A stretch of 64,000 nucleotides of DNA from Pseudonocardia kunmingensis (GTDB taxonomy: Bacteria; Actinomycetota; Actinomycetes; Mycobacteriales; Pseudonocardiaceae), in contig NZ_VFPA01000001.1 of the NCBI RefSeq assembly GCF_006716445.1, positions 682,001 through 746,000 of the forward strand, written 5' to 3'. Below the pieces are notes generated by a model. That model had not been told where the DNA came from. It worked only from the letters and a program-made list of their open reading frames with translations, and ran no database searches. The translations under genes were made by a program, and so were the position numbers. Of the stretch, positions 26,445 to 34,783 are shown in pieces. How positions within the stretch are numbered: the stretch's first letter is position 1; each line of letters opens with the position of its first letter.

Positions 26445-27391
26445 CGGTGGAGCTGCGGGACGTCACGCTGCGGGACGGGTTGCAGCTCACGGGGAAGGTG
26501 CTGCCGACGGTGCGGAAGGTGCGCCTCGCCCGCGCGCTGCTGCGCCTCGGCGTCCCGAGCCTGGAGATCGGCTCGATGGCCCGCCCCGACCTGGTGCCGC
26601 CGATGAGCGGCACGCTGGACGTGATCGCGGCGCTGACCCCGGAGGAGCTCGAGCGCTGCTGGGTCTGGGTGGCCACCCCGAGGCACGTGGAGCGGGCGCT
26701 CGACGCGGGAGCGCGCAACGTCCAGTACTGCTTCTCCGCCTCCGACGCGCACAACCGGGCCAACATCGGCCGGAGCACCGAGGCGAGCCTCGACGCGATG
26801 CCGGCAGCGGTCGAGCTGGCGCGCGCGGCGGGCGGGCGGATCCAGCTGTGCATCGCCACCTCGTTCACCTGCCCGTTCGACGGACCGGTGCCGCCGGAGC
26901 GGGTGCTCGCGATCGCGAACGACGCGCGCACCGCGGGCGCCGATGACGTCGTCGTCTGCGACACCCTCGGCCAGGCCGCACCCGGGGAGGTCGCGGACCT
27001 GGTCGCGCGCGTCCGCGCCGAGACCCCGCCGCGGCGCATCGTCTTCCACGGCCACGACACCTGGGGGCAGGGCGTCGCCAACAGCCTCGCCGCGGCGGCC
27101 GCGGGCGCGGACGTCGTCGACGGGTGCCTCGGCGGGCTCGGCGGCTGCCCGTTCGCGCCCGGCGCGAGCGGCAACACCGCCACCGAGGACCTCCTGTTCG
27201 GCACCCGGCCGGAGTGGCTCACCCCCGACCGGCTGGCCCGGCTCGTCGAGCTGGGCGAGGACCTGCTCGCCGAACTGGGTGAGCCGAACCGGTCGAAGGC
27301 CGCGCAGGGCGCGCGGTCGAAGGCCACCGCCTTCCCGTGGACGATCGCCGCCGGCGCTACAACGGGAAGCGACCGCCCAGCGTCCGCGTGA
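26441..27391 (+). CDS. Hydroxymethylglutaryl-CoA lyase family protein
   Basis: DRE-TIM metallolyase of 316 residues that cleaves 3-hydroxy-3-methylglutaryl-CoA or a related 3-hydroxyacyl-CoA. The metal and base motif is RDVTLRDGLQ, with VFHGHDTWGQGVANSL (His pair) and the glycine-rich active loop CLGGLGGCPFAPGASGN with its cysteine. YCFSASDAHNRANIG is also typical. The C-terminal ~25 residues are less conserved. It overlaps the converging IclR gene by 35 bases. It could act on HMG-CoA from leucine breakdown or on a citramalyl-like ester from the CoA-transferase. Confidence 0.9.
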   Translation: MTVELRDVTLRDGLQLTGKVLPTVRKVRLARALLRLGVPSLEIGSMARPDLVPPMSGTLDVIAALTPEELERCWVWVATPRHVERALDAGARNVQYCFSASDAHNRANIGRSTEASLDAMPAAVELARAAGGRIQLCIATSFTCPFDGPVPPERVLAIANDARTAGADDVVVCDTLGQAAPGEVADLVARVRAETPPRRIVFHGHDTWGQGVANSLAAAAAGADVVDGCLGGLGGCPFAPGASGNTATEDLLFGTRPEWLTPDRLARLVELGEDLLAELGEPNRSKAAQGARSKATAFPWTIAAGATTGSDRPASA

Positions 27392-28142
27392 GCTGCTCGG
27401 CCGCCCCGACGAGCAGGTCGACCCACTCCTCGCAGCGGGCCCGGGGCATCCGGATCGTGGGCCCGCTGACCGCGATCGCCCCGACGAGCTCGGTGGCCGA
27501 GTCGAAGACGGGCGCGGCGAGCCCGGACGACCCGTCCTCGCGCTCGGCCGTGGTGATCGCGTACCCGTCCTTGCGGGTCTGCGCGACCAGCTCGCGCAGC
27601 ACCTCCGGGTCGGTGACCGTCGTGCCCGTGATCGGTTCCAGCGGGCGCGACAGCGTGCGCTCGGCCAGCCCGTCGTCCCAGGCCAGGAGCACGCGCCCGG
27701 CCGAGCCCGCGTGCAGCGGGAGGAGCTTGCCCACGTACATGTCGCGCCGCAGGGCGTGGCGCGTCTCCGCCATCGCGACGCAGACGCGGTAGCCCTGCTC
27801 CTCCCGGAAGAAGCACGCGGTCTCCCCGGTGGCGTCGCGCACCTCGCGCAGCACCGGGTTGACGATCGTGAGCACGTCCACGCCCTTGCGGGCGGCGGCC
27901 GCCCAGTAGGCCATGCGCAGCCCCACCCGGATCTGGTCACCGGTGCGGTCCAGCAGCCCCTGCGCCACCATGTTCGTCACCAGCCGCTGCACGGTGGACG
28001 TCGGCAGGCCGGTGGCCTGCTGGATCTCGCCGAGCGTGAGCGAGGGGCGGGCGAGCGAGAACGCGTCGAGGATCTCGGTGATCTTCCCCAGCACGAGCAG
28101 GGGCTTCTGGGACGCCGAGGTGGCGCCGTCGTCCGCCGGCAT
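27357..28142 (-). CDS. IclR family transcriptional regulator (GntP cluster)
   Basis: 261 residues from ATG 28142, with a GTG at 28163 as alternative. The winged HTH covers residues ~20-60: LTLGEIQQATGLPTSTVQRL, VTNMVAQGLLDR. The ligand-binding domain has ETACFFREEQGYRVCVAMAE, LPLHAGSAGRVLLAW and GSSGLAAPVFDSATELVGAI, all typical of IclR. It faces the permease/CoA-transferase/lyase genes and probably controls them through the dyad at 23589-23626. Confidence 0.9.
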   Translation of the reverse strand: MPADDGATSASQKPLLVLGKITEILDAFSLARPSLTLGEIQQATGLPTSTVQRLVTNMVAQGLLDRTGDQIRVGLRMAYWAAAARKGVDVLTIVNPVLREVRDATGETACFFREEQGYRVCVAMAETRHALRRDMYVGKLLPLHAGSAGRVLLAWDDGLAERTLSRPLEPITGTTVTDPEVLRELVAQTRKDGYAITTAEREDGSSGLAAPVFDSATELVGAIAVSGPTIRMPRARCEEWVDLLVGAAEQLTRTLGGRFPL

Positions 28143-28234
28143 GGCGCCGAACCTAACAGCCACCTCGAGGTCGAGACCTGCGGTTGATCAGCCCTGCCGC
28201 GCGACCGGTCGGGAGGACGCTCGTCGCGCCGATG

Positions 28235-29041
28235 TCACCCGCTCCAGGCCGCGGCCGGCACCGCGGGCAGCGTGTCGCCGGTCTCCAGCAGGGTCTTGAG
28301 GTCGGAGAGCAGGTGCGGCCAGCCACCGCTGACCATCTCGCGCATCGTGCTGCCCTCGGGGAAGCCGTCGTGCACGACCGTGAGCTTGACGATCTCACCC
28401 AGCGGCTCGATCTCGAACGTCACCGTCGACCGGTCCTCGGCGGCGAGCGTGGCGCGCACGTCGTCGCCGATGCCGGCGGCCGCCGCCCACTCGGGTGTGG
28501 GGGTGTGCCAGGTGTAGGCGAGCCTGCGGTGCGGCTCGGCCTGCAGCACGACCTGCTCGGGGTCGGCCGTGCGCCGTCCGTTCTCCTCCCAGACCATGGG
28601 CGACCCCGGCGTCCAGTCGGTCTCGAAGGCGACGCCCCAGTACCGGCGCGTGAACGCCGGCTCGGTGAGCGCCTGCCACAGCTTCTCGGGCGTGGTCCGG
28701 ATGAAGGTCGTGTACACGAAGGCCGGTGCGTCCATCGATGACTCCAACGCGTTCTTGAGGTCGGCGAGTGCCTCCACCCGCCTGCGGTCGTACTGGTGGA
28801 TCCAGCGGTCGGCGATCGCGTGGATCGGCGCGGCGTTGAGGTAGTGCAGCTTGTCCCGCCCACGGCGCACCGCGGTGACGAGGTTCGCCTCCTCCAGCAC
28901 CGCGAGGTGCTTGCTCACCGACTGGCGGGCCATGTCCAGGCCGGCGCACAGCTCGCGCAGCCGCTGCCCGTTGCGGGAGTTGAGGCTGTCGAGCAGCCGG
29001 CGCCGGCTCGGATCCGCCAGCGCCCTGAAGACCTCGTCCAT
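28235..29041 (-). CDS. ArsR-type HTH fused to SRPBCC (AHSA1) domain
   Basis: 268 residues from ATG 29041. Residues 1-95 are an ArsR winged helix (FRALADPSRRRLLDSLNSRN, CAGLDMARQSVSKHLAVLEE, LNAAPIHAIADRWIHQYDR). Residues ~105-260 form an AHSA1/SRPBCC hydrophobic-pocket domain (FIRTTPEKLWQALTEPAFTR, YWGVAFETDWTPGSPMVW, VTFEIEPLGEIVKLTVVHDG, GGWPHLLSDLKTLLETG). The pocket replaces the metal site of classical ArsR proteins, so the signal is probably a small hydrophobic molecule. Two operator-like dyads sit just upstream, consistent with autoregulation. Confidence 0.9.
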   Translation of the reverse strand: MDEVFRALADPSRRRLLDSLNSRNGQRLRELCAGLDMARQSVSKHLAVLEEANLVTAVRRGRDKLHYLNAAPIHAIADRWIHQYDRRRVEALADLKNALESSMDAPAFVYTTFIRTTPEKLWQALTEPAFTRRYWGVAFETDWTPGSPMVWEENGRRTADPEQVVLQAEPHRRLAYTWHTPTPEWAAAAGIGDDVRATLAAEDRSTVTFEIEPLGEIVKLTVVHDGFPEGSTMREMVSGGWPHLLSDLKTLLETGDTLPAVPAAAWSG

Positions 29042-29065
29042 GCCGCCGTCCCGATCGACCAATAC

Positions 29066-29113
29066 GCAGCCTCTTGGCTGCATGTTGAACGATAGGCAGC
29101 CAAGCGGCTACCT
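29066..29113. promoter_or_regulatory. Twin dyads upstream of the ArsR-SRPBCC gene
   Basis: GCAGCCTCTTGGCTGC (29066-29081) is a perfect 6-bp-arm palindrome. A second, looser one, AGGCAGCCAAGCGGCTACCT (29094-29113), shares the AGCC/GGCT half-sites. Their centres are about 30 bases apart, near three helical turns, directly ahead of the ArsR start. The second dyad overlaps the last codons of the upstream glycosyltransferase gene. Confidence 0.6.
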
Positions 29114-30079
29114 GTCAATCCCGTCCGCAACGCCGCACCGGGGCGACCGGGCGGGCACCACGAGCACCTCCCCGACCGCGTCGAGCACGTCCGCCACCGT
29201 GACACCCAGCAGCGCCGGATCGGGGTCAGCGGCGAACGGGTCGCCGCGGCGGCGCTCCGCGACGGTGAGCGCCCGGTGCGGCCCGCTCCCCGGCGGACCC
29301 CACTCCTCGATCGGCGCCGGGCCGAACAGGACCACCGACGGCGTCCGGTAGGCCGACGCCAGGTGCGCCACCCCGGTGTCGCCCGCGACGAGCAGGCGGG
29401 CGCCGGCGACCAGGGCCGCGAGCTCGGACAGGCCCGTGCACCCGGCCAGCACGTCGGAGGCCGGCAGGCCGGCCCGCTCCGCCACGGTGAGCGCCCTGGG
29501 ACGCTGCGCCGCCGACCCGGTGACGACGACCCGGTGCCCGTCCACCCGCAACCGGGCGGCCACCGCGGCGAACCGCTCAAGCGGCCACTCCTTCGCCCCG
29601 TACCCGGCCCCGACGTGCACGACCGTGGCGGCGGGCACGGGCGCCTGGAGCGGCGGCGGGCGCAGCAGCAGGTCGTCCGGGTCGGCGGGGATGCCGTGGG
29701 CCACCAGCAGCTCGCACCAGCGCCCGCGCTCGTGGCCGCCGTCGGGCCACGCCGGCCCCGGCCGTCCCGGCGCCGCATAGCCGAGGTGGCGCCGCGGGAC
29801 CAGCGCGGCGAGCGCCGCGGCGCTCCCGGCCCCGGCGCCGTGCAGGTCCACCGCGACGTCGGGACGCAGCGGGGCGGTCAGCGGGGCGAGGCCACGGGTC
29901 GCGCGGAACCGGTCGATGCCCCCGATCAGCTCGGCGAGCGGCTCCAGCCACGCGTGCGACACGAGGGTGATCTCGTGGTCGGCGAAGTGCCGCCGCAGGG
30001 CCCGCAGCGCCGGGACCACGACGAGCAGGTCACCGAGGTTCAGCGCGCGCAGCGCCACCAGGCGCCGGGGACGGCTCAT
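29108..30079 (-). CDS. Glycosyltransferase family 9 protein
   Basis: 323-residue GT-B-fold enzyme of the heptosyltransferase type. N-terminal motif ALRALNLGDLLVVVPALRAL, middle VVHVGAGYGAKEWPLERF, donor-binding VLAGCTGLSELAALVAGARL and GDTGVAHLASAYRTPSVVLFGPA. In Gram-positive actinobacteria such enzymes decorate unknown glycans or lipids. No other cell-wall genes are nearby. ATG 30079 was chosen over an upstream in-frame ATG because the conserved domain starts there. The 3' end runs into the ArsR operator region. Confidence 0.9.
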   Translation of the reverse strand: MSRPRRLVALRALNLGDLLVVVPALRALRRHFADHEITLVSHAWLEPLAELIGGIDRFRATRGLAPLTAPLRPDVAVDLHGAGAGSAAALAALVPRRHLGYAAPGRPGPAWPDGGHERGRWCELLVAHGIPADPDDLLLRPPPLQAPVPAATVVHVGAGYGAKEWPLERFAAVAARLRVDGHRVVVTGSAAQRPRALTVAERAGLPASDVLAGCTGLSELAALVAGARLLVAGDTGVAHLASAYRTPSVVLFGPAPIEEWGPPGSGPHRALTVAERRRGDPFAADPDPALLGVTVADVLDAVGEVLVVPARSPRCGVADGIDR

Positions 30080-30158
30080 GGGGCCGCCGTACCCCGGCCA
30101 CCGCGCCCCACGCAGCGGACGGCACCGCATCCGCCGTCCGGGCGACGGCGCAGGGCGT

Positions 30159-30224
30159 CGCACACCGACAATGGCGCTCCCGCACCGACTGCAGTCGGTG
30201 TGCGGGTGCAGCGATCGGTGTGCG
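30159..30224. terminator. Composite hairpin, family B copy 2
   Basis: Outer arms CGCACACCGA (30159-30168) and TCGGTGTGCG (30215-30224) are exact reverse complements. Inside lies CCGCACCGACTGCAGTCGGT (30180-30199) with TGTGCGG after it, a near palindrome with the same CTGCAG centre as 17631-17664. It is downstream of the IclR stop (30257, minus strand). Confidence 0.7.
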
Positions 30225-30256
30225 AGCTCGGAAGGGAGCAGGTCGGCGCACGGCCG

Positions 30257-31102
30257 TCAGCCTTCGGCGGACCCGGTGTCGCCGGGCCGGCGCGCCGCCT
30301 CCAGCGTGCGTGCCACGACCTCGTCGGTGGCGCCGAGCGTCTCCGAGACCTGCCACGCCACCTCCCGCAGGCGCTCGCCGAGCTGGGCGGCGCGCCGATC
30401 GTCCATCCGCACCTCCGGGACCGAGGTGCCCACCGCACCGACCACGCCGGTGTGGTCGAACAGGGGCGCGGCCACCGCGCGGATGCCCACGACGCGCTCG
30501 GCGCGCGACTCGCTGAAGCCGCGCTGCCGGATGAGCCCGAGCTGGGCGCGCAGCTCGTCGGGATCGGTGACGGTGCCCGGCGCCACCGGCGGGACCGGCC
30601 GCCGCAGCCACCACTCCTGCCGCTCGACCGGCAGCATGGCGAGGATCGCCTTGCCGGGGGCGCCGAGCGGGAGGTCGATGGGCACGCCGATGTCGGTGTA
30701 GGTGCGGCGCAGGACCTGGCGGCTCTCCACCTGGTCGAGGACGACGCGCTCGCCGCTGGGCAACAGCTCGTGTACCGCCACCGTCTCGTCGATCTCGTCG
30801 CGCAGGGCGTGCAGCACCGGCAGGGCCGCGTCGCGCAGCGTGGTGGGCACCGCACCGCTGCGGGCGAGCTGGACCAGCAGCGGCCCGAGCCCGTAGCGGC
30901 GGTCGGCGGTCTGGCGCACCAGGCGGTTGGTCTGCATCGCCACCAGCAGCCGGTGGGTGGTGCTGGTGGACAGGCCCGTCATCCGGGCGATCTCGCTGAT
31001 CCCCAGGTCAGGACGTCGCGCGTCGAAGCAACGCAGGATCGCCACCGCGCGGTCGACGGCCTGCACGCCGGTGCGGGCACCCCGCTCATCTGTGATCGAC
31101 AT
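30257..31102 (-). CDS. IclR family transcriptional regulator (Tct cluster)
   Basis: 281 residues. HTH near residues 20-65 with ILRCFDARRPDLGISEIARM, TGLSTSTTHRLLVAMQTN. The sensor domain has AVHELLPSGERVVLDQVES, PIDLPLGAPGKAILAMLP and RVVGIRAVAAPLFDHTGVVG. It is divergent from a CoA-transferase/hydratase/Tct transporter operon, and two tandem palindromes in the 84-base gap are its likely sites. It is a different paralogue from the IclR protein at 27357. Confidence 0.9.
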   Translation of the reverse strand: MSITDERGARTGVQAVDRAVAILRCFDARRPDLGISEIARMTGLSTSTTHRLLVAMQTNRLVRQTADRRYGLGPLLVQLARSGAVPTTLRDAALPVLHALRDEIDETVAVHELLPSGERVVLDQVESRQVLRRTYTDIGVPIDLPLGAPGKAILAMLPVERQEWWLRRPVPPVAPGTVTDPDELRAQLGLIRQRGFSESRAERVVGIRAVAAPLFDHTGVVGAVGTSVPEVRMDDRRAAQLGERLREVAWQVSETLGATDEVVARTLEAARRPGDTGSAEG

Positions 31103-31140
31103 CTCTCGTTTCCTTGACCTGGGTCACAACGGATCCTAAT

Positions 31141-31177
31141 CTTCCCGTTCAACGGGATGTTATCCCGTATCACGGGA
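31141..31177. promoter_or_regulatory. Tandem palindromic operators for the IclR regulator
   Basis: CCCGTTCAACGGG (31144-31156) and TCCCGTATCACGGGA (31163-31177) are two palindromes with the same CCCGT/ACGGG half-sites and centres 20 bases apart, close to two DNA turns. They lie between the divergent IclR and CoA-transferase genes, just before the ATG at 31187. The second site would block its ribosome or polymerase access. Confidence 0.7.
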
Positions 31178-31186
31178 AGGCAGGCG

Positions 31187-32401
31187 ATGCTCCCTCTCGA
31201 CGGCTTCCGCGTCCTCGATCTCACCCGCTTCCTCTCCGGGCCCTACGCGACGATGGTGCTTGCCGAGCTCGGTGCCGACGTGATCAAGGTCGAGCAGCCG
31301 CAGACCGGCGACGACTCGCGACGGCTCGCGCCGAAGGTCAACGGCGAGAGCTATCCCTTCGCGATGCCCAACCGCAGCAAGCGCAGCATCTCCCTGGACC
31401 TCAAGACCGACCGCGGCCGCGAGCTGTTCCTGCACCTCGCCCGCGAGGCCGACCTCGTGATCGAGAACTTCCGGCCCGGCGTCGTCCGCAGGCTCGGCAT
31501 CGACTACGAGGCCGTGCGCGCCGTGCGTCCCGACGTCCTGTACTGCGCGATCAGCGGCTTCGGGCAGACCGGCCCGTACCGCGACCGGCCGGGGTTCGAC
31601 ATCATGGCCCAGGGCGCCATCGGGCTCATGCGGATGACCGGGGAGCCGGGCGGGCGGCCGGCGAAGGTCGGCATCGCGATCAACGACATCGCCGCGGGCG
31701 CCACCGCGATCTACTCGATCCTCGCCGCGCAGATCCAGCGCTCCCGCACCGGCGAGGGCCAGTACATGGACATCTCCCTCGTCGACGCCGGGCTCGCGTG
31801 GACGGTCTGGGAGTCGGGGGCCTTCTTCGGCGCCGGCGAGGTCCCGCAGCAGACGGGCACCCGGCACCGCCGTTCGACGCCCTACCAGGCCTACCGCACC
31901 GCCGACGGCTACGTCACGATCGGCGCCAACAACGACCGGCTGTGGGCGCGGCTCGTCACCGACGTGCTGGACCGGCCCGACTGGCTCACCGATCCGCGTT
32001 TCGCGACGCTCCCCGACCGGATGGACCACATCGACGAGCTCGAGGTGGAGATCGAGCGCCTCACCACCACCCGCGGCACCGACGAGTGGATCAAGCTGCT
32101 GGACCGCGCCGGCGTACCGGGCGGGCCGGTCCTGACCTACGACGAGGCGCTGGCCGACCAGCACGTCGTCGCCCGCGGGATGGTCACCGAGCTGGAGCAC
32201 CCGCTGATCGGGGCGATGCGCACGATCGCGCCGCCCACGAAGTTCTCCGGGCTCGACCAGCGCGTCCGCTCCCCCGCCCCGTGGCTCGGCCAGCACACCG
32301 CGCAGCTGCTGCGCGAGTCCGGCGTCGACGACGCGGAGCTGGCGCAGCTGTTCGCCACCGGCGTCGCCTACGACGCCCACCCCGACCACGAGAGGGACTG
32401 A
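31187..32401 (+). CDS. CaiB/BaiF family (class III) CoA-transferase
   Basis: 404 residues from ATG 31187; a longer in-frame start at 31157 would place operators inside the gene. Motifs: FRVLDLTRFLSGPYATMVLA, LGADVIKVEQPQTGDDSRRL, SKRSISLDLKTDRGRELFLH, ISGFGQTGPYRDRPGFDIMA and GEGQYMDISLVDAGLAW. It is the first gene of an operon with an enoyl-CoA hydratase and a Tct-type importer, so it probably activates the imported carboxylate. It is a paralogue of the enzyme at 25206, with clearly different sequence. Confidence 0.92.
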   Translation: MLPLDGFRVLDLTRFLSGPYATMVLAELGADVIKVEQPQTGDDSRRLAPKVNGESYPFAMPNRSKRSISLDLKTDRGRELFLHLAREADLVIENFRPGVVRRLGIDYEAVRAVRPDVLYCAISGFGQTGPYRDRPGFDIMAQGAIGLMRMTGEPGGRPAKVGIAINDIAAGATAIYSILAAQIQRSRTGEGQYMDISLVDAGLAWTVWESGAFFGAGEVPQQTGTRHRRSTPYQAYRTADGYVTIGANNDRLWARLVTDVLDRPDWLTDPRFATLPDRMDHIDELEVEIERLTTTRGTDEWIKLLDRAGVPGGPVLTYDEALADQHVVARGMVTELEHPLIGAMRTIAPPTKFSGLDQRVRSPAPWLGQHTAQLLRESGVDDAELAQLFATGVAYDAHPDHERD

Positions 32402-32402
32402 G

Positions 32403-33185
32403 ATGTCCGACCAGATCCTGGTGGAACAGGTCGGCGCGGTGGCCACCGTCGTGCTGAACCGGCCGCAGAGCCACAACGCGATCACCATCGACATGTACCG
32501 GTCGCTGCCGGAGGTCCTCGGCGGGCTGGACGCCGACCGCGCGGTGAAGGTCGTCGTGCTGCGCGGCGCCGGGCAGAAGGCCTTCGCGTCGGGTGCGGAC
32601 ATCAGCGAGTTCGAGCGCGAGCGCGGCGACGCCGAGAGCGCCCGCGGCTACAACGAGCACGTCGCCGCGGCCGAGCACGCGCTCGCCGCAATGACCAAGC
32701 CGACCGTCGCGATGGTGCACGGGTACTGCATCGGGGGCGGCGCCGGTCTCGCACTCGCCTGCGACCTGCGCTTCGCCGACGAGCGGGCGCGCTTCGCGAT
32801 CACCCCGTCCAAGCTGGGGCTCGTCTACGGCCTCGCGTCGACCAAGCGCGTCGTCGACCTCGTCGGCCCGTCGCGGGCGACCTGGATCCTCGTCTCCGGC
32901 CAGCAGATCCCGGCCGAGCGGGCGTGCGCCCTCGGCCTGTTCGACGAGGTGCTGCCCACCGACGAGCTCGCCGCGCACACCTACGGGTTCGCCGACCTGG
33001 TGAGCACGCGCGCGCAGTTCAGCGTGCGCGGTGGCAAGGAGATGGTCCGCCGCGTCGTGGCCGGCCAGCTCACCGACGACGAGGAGACGCGGCGCATCCG
33101 CAACTCCTCCTTCGACACCCCCGACTACGCCGAGGGCGTGCGCGCGTTCCTCGAGAAGCGCCCACCCCGATTCACCTGGTCCTGA
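32403..33185 (+). CDS. Enoyl-CoA hydratase/isomerase family protein
   Basis: Crotonase-fold enzyme of 260 residues. The oxyanion-hole elements are AFASGADISEFERERG and VHGYCIGGGAGLALACDLRF; ITPSKLGLVYGLASTKRVVD is the usual catalytic helix region and carries no obvious two-Glu hydratase pair, so isomerase or lyase chemistry is also possible. It starts one base after the CoA-transferase stop, implying coupling. It likely acts on the CoA ester made by that enzyme. Confidence 0.92.
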   Translation: MSDQILVEQVGAVATVVLNRPQSHNAITIDMYRSLPEVLGGLDADRAVKVVVLRGAGQKAFASGADISEFERERGDAESARGYNEHVAAAEHALAAMTKPTVAMVHGYCIGGGAGLALACDLRFADERARFAITPSKLGLVYGLASTKRVVDLVGPSRATWILVSGQQIPAERACALGLFDEVLPTDELAAHTYGFADLVSTRAQFSVRGGKEMVRRVVAGQLTDDEETRRIRNSSFDTPDYAEGVRAFLEKRPPRFTWS

Positions 33186-33233
33186 ACCGCCCCGCACGTA
33201 CCCGGCAACGCCGCCGGGGAAGGGAGGCACGGC

Positions 33234-34223
33234 ATGTCCAGCGCGATCCTCAGGAGGGCCTGCGCGGCCGCGGCCGCGGCGGTCGTGGCCGCGGCAGCCA
33301 CCGCCTGTTCGGCCGGGGCCACCGACGAACCGCCCGAGCAGTACCCCTCCCAGGAGCTGGAGTGGACCATCGCCTTCGGTCCGGGCGGGGGCAACGACAT
33401 CATGGCCCGCAAGATCGTCGAGATCCTGCAGGGCCACCAGCTCTACCCGCACGACATCGTCGTGGAGAACCGGGAGGGCGGCAGTGGCTCCACCGGGTGG
33501 GGGCACGTCTTCGCCGAGGAGGGCAGCGGCTACGCCATCTCCACGACGTCCGGCTCGTTCATCACCACCCCGCTGCAGGCCGACACCGGCTGGCAGCCGC
33601 AGGACTTCACGCCGGTCGGGCTCTTCGCCACCGACGACGCGCTGTTCCTGCTCCCGGGCACGAGCCCGGTCACCGACTGGGCGGGGTGGGTGGAGTTCGC
33701 GAAGGCGAAGGGCGGTGCCGTGGTCGGCGGCATCGGCACCGTCAACGTCGACTTCATCGTGCACTCGATGCTCGCCGAGAAGGCCGGCTACCCCATCGAG
33801 TACGTGCCCTTCAACGACGAGGGGCAGATGCAGACCGCGCTGCTGTCCGGCGCGCTCGACGCCGCCGTCTCCAACCCCGGCACCGTCCTCGGCCAGGTGC
33901 AGGCCGGCCAGCTGCGCGCACTGCTCAGCACGGCCGAGAAGCCGCTGCCCGAGCTGCCCGACGTGCCGACGGACGCGAGCCTGGGCTTCACCGGCATCCC
34001 GTCCATGCCGCGCGGGCTGATCCTCCCCCCGGACGCGCCCGAGTACGCCCAGCAGTGGTGGATCGCGACGATGCAGAAGGTCGTCGAGACCCCGGAGTGG
34101 CAGGCCTACGTCGCAGAGAACCACCTGTCGGTCGACCTGCGCTGGGGCGCGGACTTCACCGCCTACCTGGAGCAGACGCAGGGCGAGTTCCGGCGCATCC
34201 TCACCGAGCAGGGAGCGCTGTGA
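33234..34223 (+). CDS. tctC: TctC-type tripartite tricarboxylate transporter substrate-binding lipoprotein
   Basis: 329 residues with a lipoprotein signal: basic start, Ala/Val core and lipobox ATAC at residues ~22-25, followed by an acidic spacer. The BUG-fold binding domain has WTIAFGPGGGNDIMARKIVE, IVVENREGGSGSTGWGHVF, and DAAVSNPGTVLGQVQAGQLR. It captures a carboxylate outside the membrane and delivers it to TctA/TctB. It overlaps the tctB gene by GTGA (34220-34223). Confidence 0.93.
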   Translation: MSSAILRRACAAAAAAVVAAAATACSAGATDEPPEQYPSQELEWTIAFGPGGGNDIMARKIVEILQGHQLYPHDIVVENREGGSGSTGWGHVFAEEGSGYAISTTSGSFITTPLQADTGWQPQDFTPVGLFATDDALFLLPGTSPVTDWAGWVEFAKAKGGAVVGGIGTVNVDFIVHSMLAEKAGYPIEYVPFNDEGQMQTALLSGALDAAVSNPGTVLGQVQAGQLRALLSTAEKPLPELPDVPTDASLGFTGIPSMPRGLILPPDAPEYAQQWWIATMQKVVETPEWQAYVAENHLSVDLRWGADFTAYLEQTQGEFRRILTEQGAL

Positions 34224-34768
34224 CTGCCGTGGAGGCCGAGCGCGCCACCGCCGGCAGCGGCGGGCTCCGCGTGGGGCCCCGCACCGTCTTCTTCGGGGTG
34301 CTGCTCGTCCTGCTGGCGGCCTACCTGCAGCTCGCCATGGGCATGGAGTGGCGTACCGCGGCGGGCCGCATCGGGCCCGGGTTCTTCCCGCGGGTGATCG
34401 GCGCGCTCGGGGTGGCGCTCGCGCTCGTCGCGCTGGTGCAGAGCCTGCGGGCGCCGGAGGCCGCCGCCCCCGACACCGACCCCGACACCGGCGCCGACGG
34501 CGAGGAGGCGGGCGAGGCCGAACTCGGACGCCACCCGCGCACGATGGCGGTCGTCGTGGGCGCGAGCGCCGTGTTCGCCGCCGCGTTCGTGACCCTGGGG
34601 GCGGTGCTCGCCTGCGCGCTGTTCCTGTTCGGCTGCCTGTGGCTGCTCAACCGCCCGCGCCCGGTGCTCAACACCCTGGTCAGCGTCGGCCTGGCGCTGG
34701 GGTTGTACCTGCTGTTCGAGACCCTGCTCGGCGCCGGCCTGCCCGCGGGCGTCCTGCCGCTGCCCTGA
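34220..34768 (+). CDS. tctB: TctB-type small membrane subunit
   Basis: 182 residues with about four membrane segments: FFGVLLVLLAAYLQLAMGM, a second at FFPRVIGALGVALALVALVQ, then after an acidic loop the pair VVVGASAVFAAAFVTLGAVL and VSVGLALGLYLLFETLLGAG. The motif RIGPGFFPRVIG is the usual TctB signature. The GTG start overlaps the tctC stop. Confidence 0.92.
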   Translation: MTAVEAERATAGSGGLRVGPRTVFFGVLLVLLAAYLQLAMGMEWRTAAGRIGPGFFPRVIGALGVALALVALVQSLRAPEAAAPDTDPDTGADGEEAGEAELGRHPRTMAVVVGASAVFAAAFVTLGAVLACALFLFGCLWLLNRPRPVLNTLVSVGLALGLYLLFETLLGAGLPAGVLPLP

Positions 34769-34783
34769 GGAGGAGGCGCGACC

